DNA of 8,620 nucleotides from NCBI GenBank assembly GCA_947460165.1, contig CANHKH010000121.1:1-8620 (forward strand), in the 5' to 3' direction. A program made the position numbers and the translations under genes. The DNA is from Comamonadaceae bacterium. Its GTDB lineage: Bacteria; Pseudomonadota; Gammaproteobacteria; Burkholderiales; Burkholderiaceae_C. This document shows, one piece after another, positions 6,563 through 8,620 of the stretch (its first letter is position 1; every line of letters starts with the position of its first letter). The notes under the pieces were generated by a model. It worked only from the letters and a program-made list of their open reading frames with translations, did no database searches and was not told the origin of the DNA.

Positions 6563-7633
6563 ATGAAAATCGCAGTTTTGCCCGGTGACGGCATAGGCAC
6601 CGAAATCGTCGCCGAGGCCGTCAAGGTCCTGAATGTCCTGGGCCTGAAGTTCGAGATGGAGCAGGCCCTGGTGGGCGGCGCCGCCTACGAGGCGCACGGT
6701 CACCCCCTGCCCGAGAGCACGCTCAAGCTGGCCCAACAGGCCGACGCCGTGCTCTTTGGCGCGGTGGGCGACTGGAAGTACGACAAGCTAGACCGCCCAC
6801 TGCGGCCTGAGCAGGCCATTTTGGGCCTGCGCAAGCACATGGGCCTGTTCGCCAACTTTCGTCCTGCCATTTGCTACGAAGAACTGGTGGGGGCCTCCAG
6901 CCTCAAGCCCGAGCTGATTGCAGGCCTGGACATCCTCATCATCCGCGAGCTCACTGGCGACATTTACTTTGGCCAGCCGCGCGGCAGGCGCGTGGCCACC
7001 GACGGCCACTTTCCCGGTGCCGAAGAAGCCTTTGACACCATGCGCTACTCACGCCCTGAAATTGAGCGCATCGCCCATGTGGCCTTCCAGGCTGCGCGCA
7101 AGCGGAGCAAAAAGGTGACCAGCGTGGACAAGGCCAACGTGCTGGAGACCTTTCAGTTCTGGAAAGACGTGGTCACCGAGGTGCACGCCCAGTACCCCGA
7201 CGTGGAGCTGCAGCACATGTACGTGGACAACGCGGCCATGCAACTGGTCAAAGCGCCCAAGGCCTTTGACGTGGTGGTCACCGGCAACATGTTCGGCGAC
7301 ATCTTGTCCGACGAAGCCTCCATGCTGACGGGCTCCATCGGCATGCTGCCCTCGGCCAGCCTGAACACCCAGAACCAAGGCCTTTACGAGCCCAGCCACG
7401 GCAGCGCGCCGGACATCGCCGGCAAAGGCGTGGCCAACCCGCTGGCGACCATCCTCTCGGCCGCAATGATGCTGCGCTTTTCGCTCAACCAGCCCGAAGC
7501 CGCCGAGCGCATTGAAGTGGCCGTGAAGAAAGTGCTGGCCCAAGGCCTGCGCACGCCGGACATCTACAGCGCAGGCACGACCAAAGTGGGCACGCGCGAG
7601 ATGGGCGAGGCGGTGGTCAAGGCGCTGGGCTGA
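6563..7633 (+). CDS. leuB: 3-isopropylmalate dehydrogenase LeuB
   Basis: LeuB oxidises and decarboxylates 3-isopropylmalate with NAD+ to give 2-ketoisocaproate, the precursor of leucine. The product has 356 residues, typical of the family. It begins MKIAVLPGDGIGTEIV, the usual first beta-strand and loop. Substrate-binding arginines match Arg90, Arg100 and Arg128. The catalytic pair is Tyr135 (in DIYFG) and Lys190 (in SVDKANVLE). Metal-binding aspartates are Asp222, Asp246 and Asp250, the last two in the signature NMFGDILSDEASML. The NAD-binding HGSAPDIAGK lies at 279-288. This pattern separates it from isocitrate dehydrogenase. AAGGA (6550-6554) lies 8 bases before the ATG. It is the last recognisable gene of the leu operon here and is followed by non-coding repeats. 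Confidence 0.98.
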   Translation: MKIAVLPGDGIGTEIVAEAVKVLNVLGLKFEMEQALVGGAAYEAHGHPLPESTLKLAQQADAVLFGAVGDWKYDKLDRPLRPEQAILGLRKHMGLFANFRPAICYEELVGASSLKPELIAGLDILIIRELTGDIYFGQPRGRRVATDGHFPGAEEAFDTMRYSRPEIERIAHVAFQAARKRSKKVTSVDKANVLETFQFWKDVVTEVHAQYPDVELQHMYVDNAAMQLVKAPKAFDVVVTGNMFGDILSDEASMLTGSIGMLPSASLNTQNQGLYEPSHGSAPDIAGKGVANPLATILSAAMMLRFSLNQPEAAERIEVAVKKVLAQGLRTPDIYSAGTTKVGTREMGEAVVKALG

Positions 7634-7661
7634 GTCCGCGCGCCGCACTTCCTGCCCCCCG

Positions 7662-7680
7662 CATCCTCTGGGGGAGGATG
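7662..7680. terminator. Hairpin 28 bp after leuB, possible terminator or repeat remnant
   Basis: CATCCTC (7662-7668) pairs with GAGGATG (7674-7680) around a TGGGG loop, a perfect 7-bp stem. It lies right after the leuB stop, where a terminator is expected, but the downstream sequence is AACAAAAAG with no T run, so it is not a classical intrinsic terminator for the plus strand. Read on the minus strand, the stem is followed by GCGGGG, also without T. The TCTGGGGGAGG core resembles the ends of the neighbouring repeats, so it may be a degenerate repeat end. Confidence 0.35.
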
Positions 7681-7689
7681 AACAAAAAG

Positions 7690-7848
7690 CTCCCTCCCCC
7701 CCTGGGGGAGGGTTGGGGTGGGGGCACGATGCAGCACCATCTATGAACAAACGCCAAGAGCCCAAGGCTTGAAGGCGCAGCCCTTTTTTGAACCACAGAA
7801 AGCGGTGACGCGCGATGCCCCCACCCCGACCCCCAGAGGGGGAGGGAG
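7690..7848. repeat. GC-rich extragenic element with inverted ends, copy A (159 bp)
   Basis: The element starts CTCCCTCCCCC and ends GGGGGAGGGAG, so the outer 11 bases are perfect inverted repeats. Further in, GGGGTGGGGGCA (7715-7726) on the left is matched by TGCCCCCACCCC on the right. The left end also contains its own hairpin: CCCTCCCCC (7692-7700) pairs with GGGGGAGGG (7704-7712) around a 3-base loop. The inner part is not coding in any convincing frame. A second copy lies 62 bp downstream. The form fits a REP/BIME-like or MITE-like non-autonomous repeat. No transposase gene is seen within it and no clear target duplication flanks it. As RNA it would be strongly structured and could also stop transcription leaving leuB. 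Confidence 0.85.
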
Positions 7849-7910
7849 TGAAAACCAAGGGCTTGCTCAGGGGCGCATACATGCAAGTGTCCAAAGGCCA
7901 CACTCTCCTG

Positions 7911-8110
7911 CTCCCTCCCCCTCTGGGGGGCTGGGGTGGGGGCACGATGCAGCACCATGTATCTACAAACGCCAAATTCCCAAGGCTTCAAGGCGCAGCC
8001 CTTTTTTGAACCATTGAAAGCGGTGGCTGAACGCGGCCATGTTTTTTGAACCACCGAAAGCGGTGACACGCGATGCCCCCACCCCGGCCCTCTCCCAGAG
8101 GGGGAGGGAG
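7911..8110. repeat. GC-rich extragenic element with inverted ends, copy B (200 bp)
   Basis: This copy has the same outer ends as copy A (CTCCCTCCCCC and GGGGGAGGGAG) and the same orientation. From GGGGTGGGGG through the T6 run and GAACCA, the two copies differ at about 7 of some 80 positions, all substitutions by eye. It is longer because of an internal duplication. At its right end, CCCTCTCCC (8088-8096) pairs with GGGGGAGGG (8100-8108) around AGA, with one T-G wobble. At its left end the hairpin is damaged (GGGGGGCTG replaces GGGGGAGGG). It ends only 8 bases beyond the stop codon of the minus-strand flavoprotein gene and may form that gene's 3' end structure. The 62 bp between the copies (7849-7910) shows no feature. 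Confidence 0.85.
8002..8065. repeat. Two direct copies of a 24-base motif, 40 bp apart, inside copy B
   Basis: A 24-base motif beginning TTTTTTGAACCA and ending GAAAGCGGTG occurs at 8002-8025 and again at 8042-8065. It is identical except for two bases in the middle (TT against CC). Copy A has it once, at 7784-7807, with CA at that place. The 16 bases after the first motif (GCTGAACGCGGCCATG) are absent from copy A, so copy B seems to have gained a 40-bp unit. This explains most of the length difference between the copies. Confidence 0.85.
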
Positions 8111-8117
8111 CAAAACC

Positions 8118-8620
8118 TCAGCTCGCGTGATGCACTTGCGCCTGCCCGTACACCGGCGTGGCCAAGCCTTCATAGCGCGCCTTGAGCTGCAAGGCCATGA
8201 ACTGCGAATAGTGCCGGTTCTGATGCAAGTTGCCGCCCTGCACCCACAGGTGCGGCACCTGGGTGGGTTTCCACATGTTGCGCAGCTCGCCCTCCCAGGG
8301 GCCGGGATCCTTCGGCGTGTCTGAGCCCAGGCCCCAGACCTTGCCCAGGCGATGGGCGACCTCGGGGGAAATGAGGTCGGCCAGCCACTGGTTCATGGAG
8401 CCGTAGCCGGTGGCGTAGACGATGAGGTCGGCTTCAAGCTCGCTGCCGTCGCTGAGCACCACCGACTTCGACTTGATCTGCGCGATGTTCACGCCGCTGC
8501 GCAGCTTGACGCTGCCGTTGGCCACCAGCTCGGAGGCACCCACGTCAATGTAGTAGCCCGAACCACGGCGCAGGTACTTCATGAAAAGGCCTGATCCGTC
8601 CACGCCAAAGTCCAGCAAAA
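8118..8620 (-). CDS. Flavin-dependent monooxygenase-like protein, C-terminal part (partial)
   Basis: The frame runs from beyond the right edge to a TGA at the complement of 8118-8120, giving about 167 residues of the C-terminal half. The key motif is LIVYATGYGSM, the ATGY-type sequence near the end of FMO/YUCCA-like and Baeyer-Villiger-type flavoproteins that use FAD and NADPH. Before it, SVVLSDGSELEADLIVYATG has the usual layout of a strand pair leading to this motif. After it come HLWVQGGNLHQNRHYSQFMALQLKAR, a likely FAD-contacting end segment, and a short tail. The N-terminal FAD and NADPH Rossmann motifs are outside the window, so the substrate cannot be guessed. The reading begins mid-gene, so no true start is seen. 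It is convergent with leuB and unrelated to leucine synthesis as far as can be seen. Confidence 0.85.
   Translation of the reverse strand, partial: LLDFGVDGSGLFMKYLRRGSGYYIDVGASELVANGSVKLRSGVNIAQIKSKSVVLSDGSELEADLIVYATGYGSMNQWLADLISPEVAHRLGKVWGLGSDTPKDPGPWEGELRNMWKPTQVPHLWVQGGNLHQNRHYSQFMALQLKARYEGLATPVYGQAQVHHAS

Noticed and set aside
7049..7975. Minus-strand open frame (308 codons) across the repeats and the end of leuB
   Set aside because: About half is antisense to leuB. The rest is proline- and glycine-rich translation of the repeat ends (PPPQPPRGGG and similar), which recurs with each copy and reflects the DNA repeat, not a protein.
7690..8110. CRISPR array
   Set aside because: There are only two long copies with similar inner regions, and no short identical repeats with unique spacers of regular length.

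Overview
The window looks like chromosome from a betaproteobacterium of the order Burkholderiales, probably Comamonadaceae-like. The basis is high G+C, strong G/C preference at third codon positions, protein sequences of that type, and the gene order (sdhA-sdhB-sdhE-gltA, then lysR-leuC-leuD-leuB). I recall this order as a conserved block in Burkholderia, Ralstonia and relatives. The assignment rests on recognition, not on a database search.

Bases 1-2493 hold the end of a TCA-cycle operon, all on the plus strand with short gaps: the last 24 codons of sdhA, sdhB (iron-sulfur subunit of succinate dehydrogenase), sdhE (FAD-attachment factor for SdhA) and gltA (type I citrate synthase). A hairpin follows gltA.

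Bases 2550-3199 hold two small minus-strand genes that overlap by four bases (ATGA). One encodes a small basic protein of no recognised family. The other encodes a predicted coiled-coil protein with two C-terminal membrane helices. They lie between gltA and lysR, where I would expect no genes, and beside an AT-rich divergent intergenic region with a 7-bp inverted repeat. This is the least explained coding part of the window.

Bases 3483-7633 hold a plus-strand LysR-type regulator followed after 35 bp by leuC, leuD and leuB. Together the three enzymes catalyse the isomerisation and oxidative decarboxylation steps of leucine synthesis. The catalytic and cluster-binding residues checked are present in each.

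Bases 7634-8117 contain no gene. They hold a short hairpin and two related copies of a GC-rich element with inverted ends (7690-7848 and 7911-8110). The second copy has an internal duplication with a 40-bp period. The elements look like REP/BIME- or MITE-type extragenic repeats.

Bases 8118-8620 hold the C-terminal part of a minus-strand flavin-dependent monooxygenase-like gene, convergent with leuB and running off the window end. I would expect asd after leuB in many relatives, so the local order seems rearranged here. No RNA gene or CRISPR array was seen, and no transposase or phage gene was recognised. The most distinctive items are the two-gene cassette and the repeat pair; neither can be called a new system from sequence alone.
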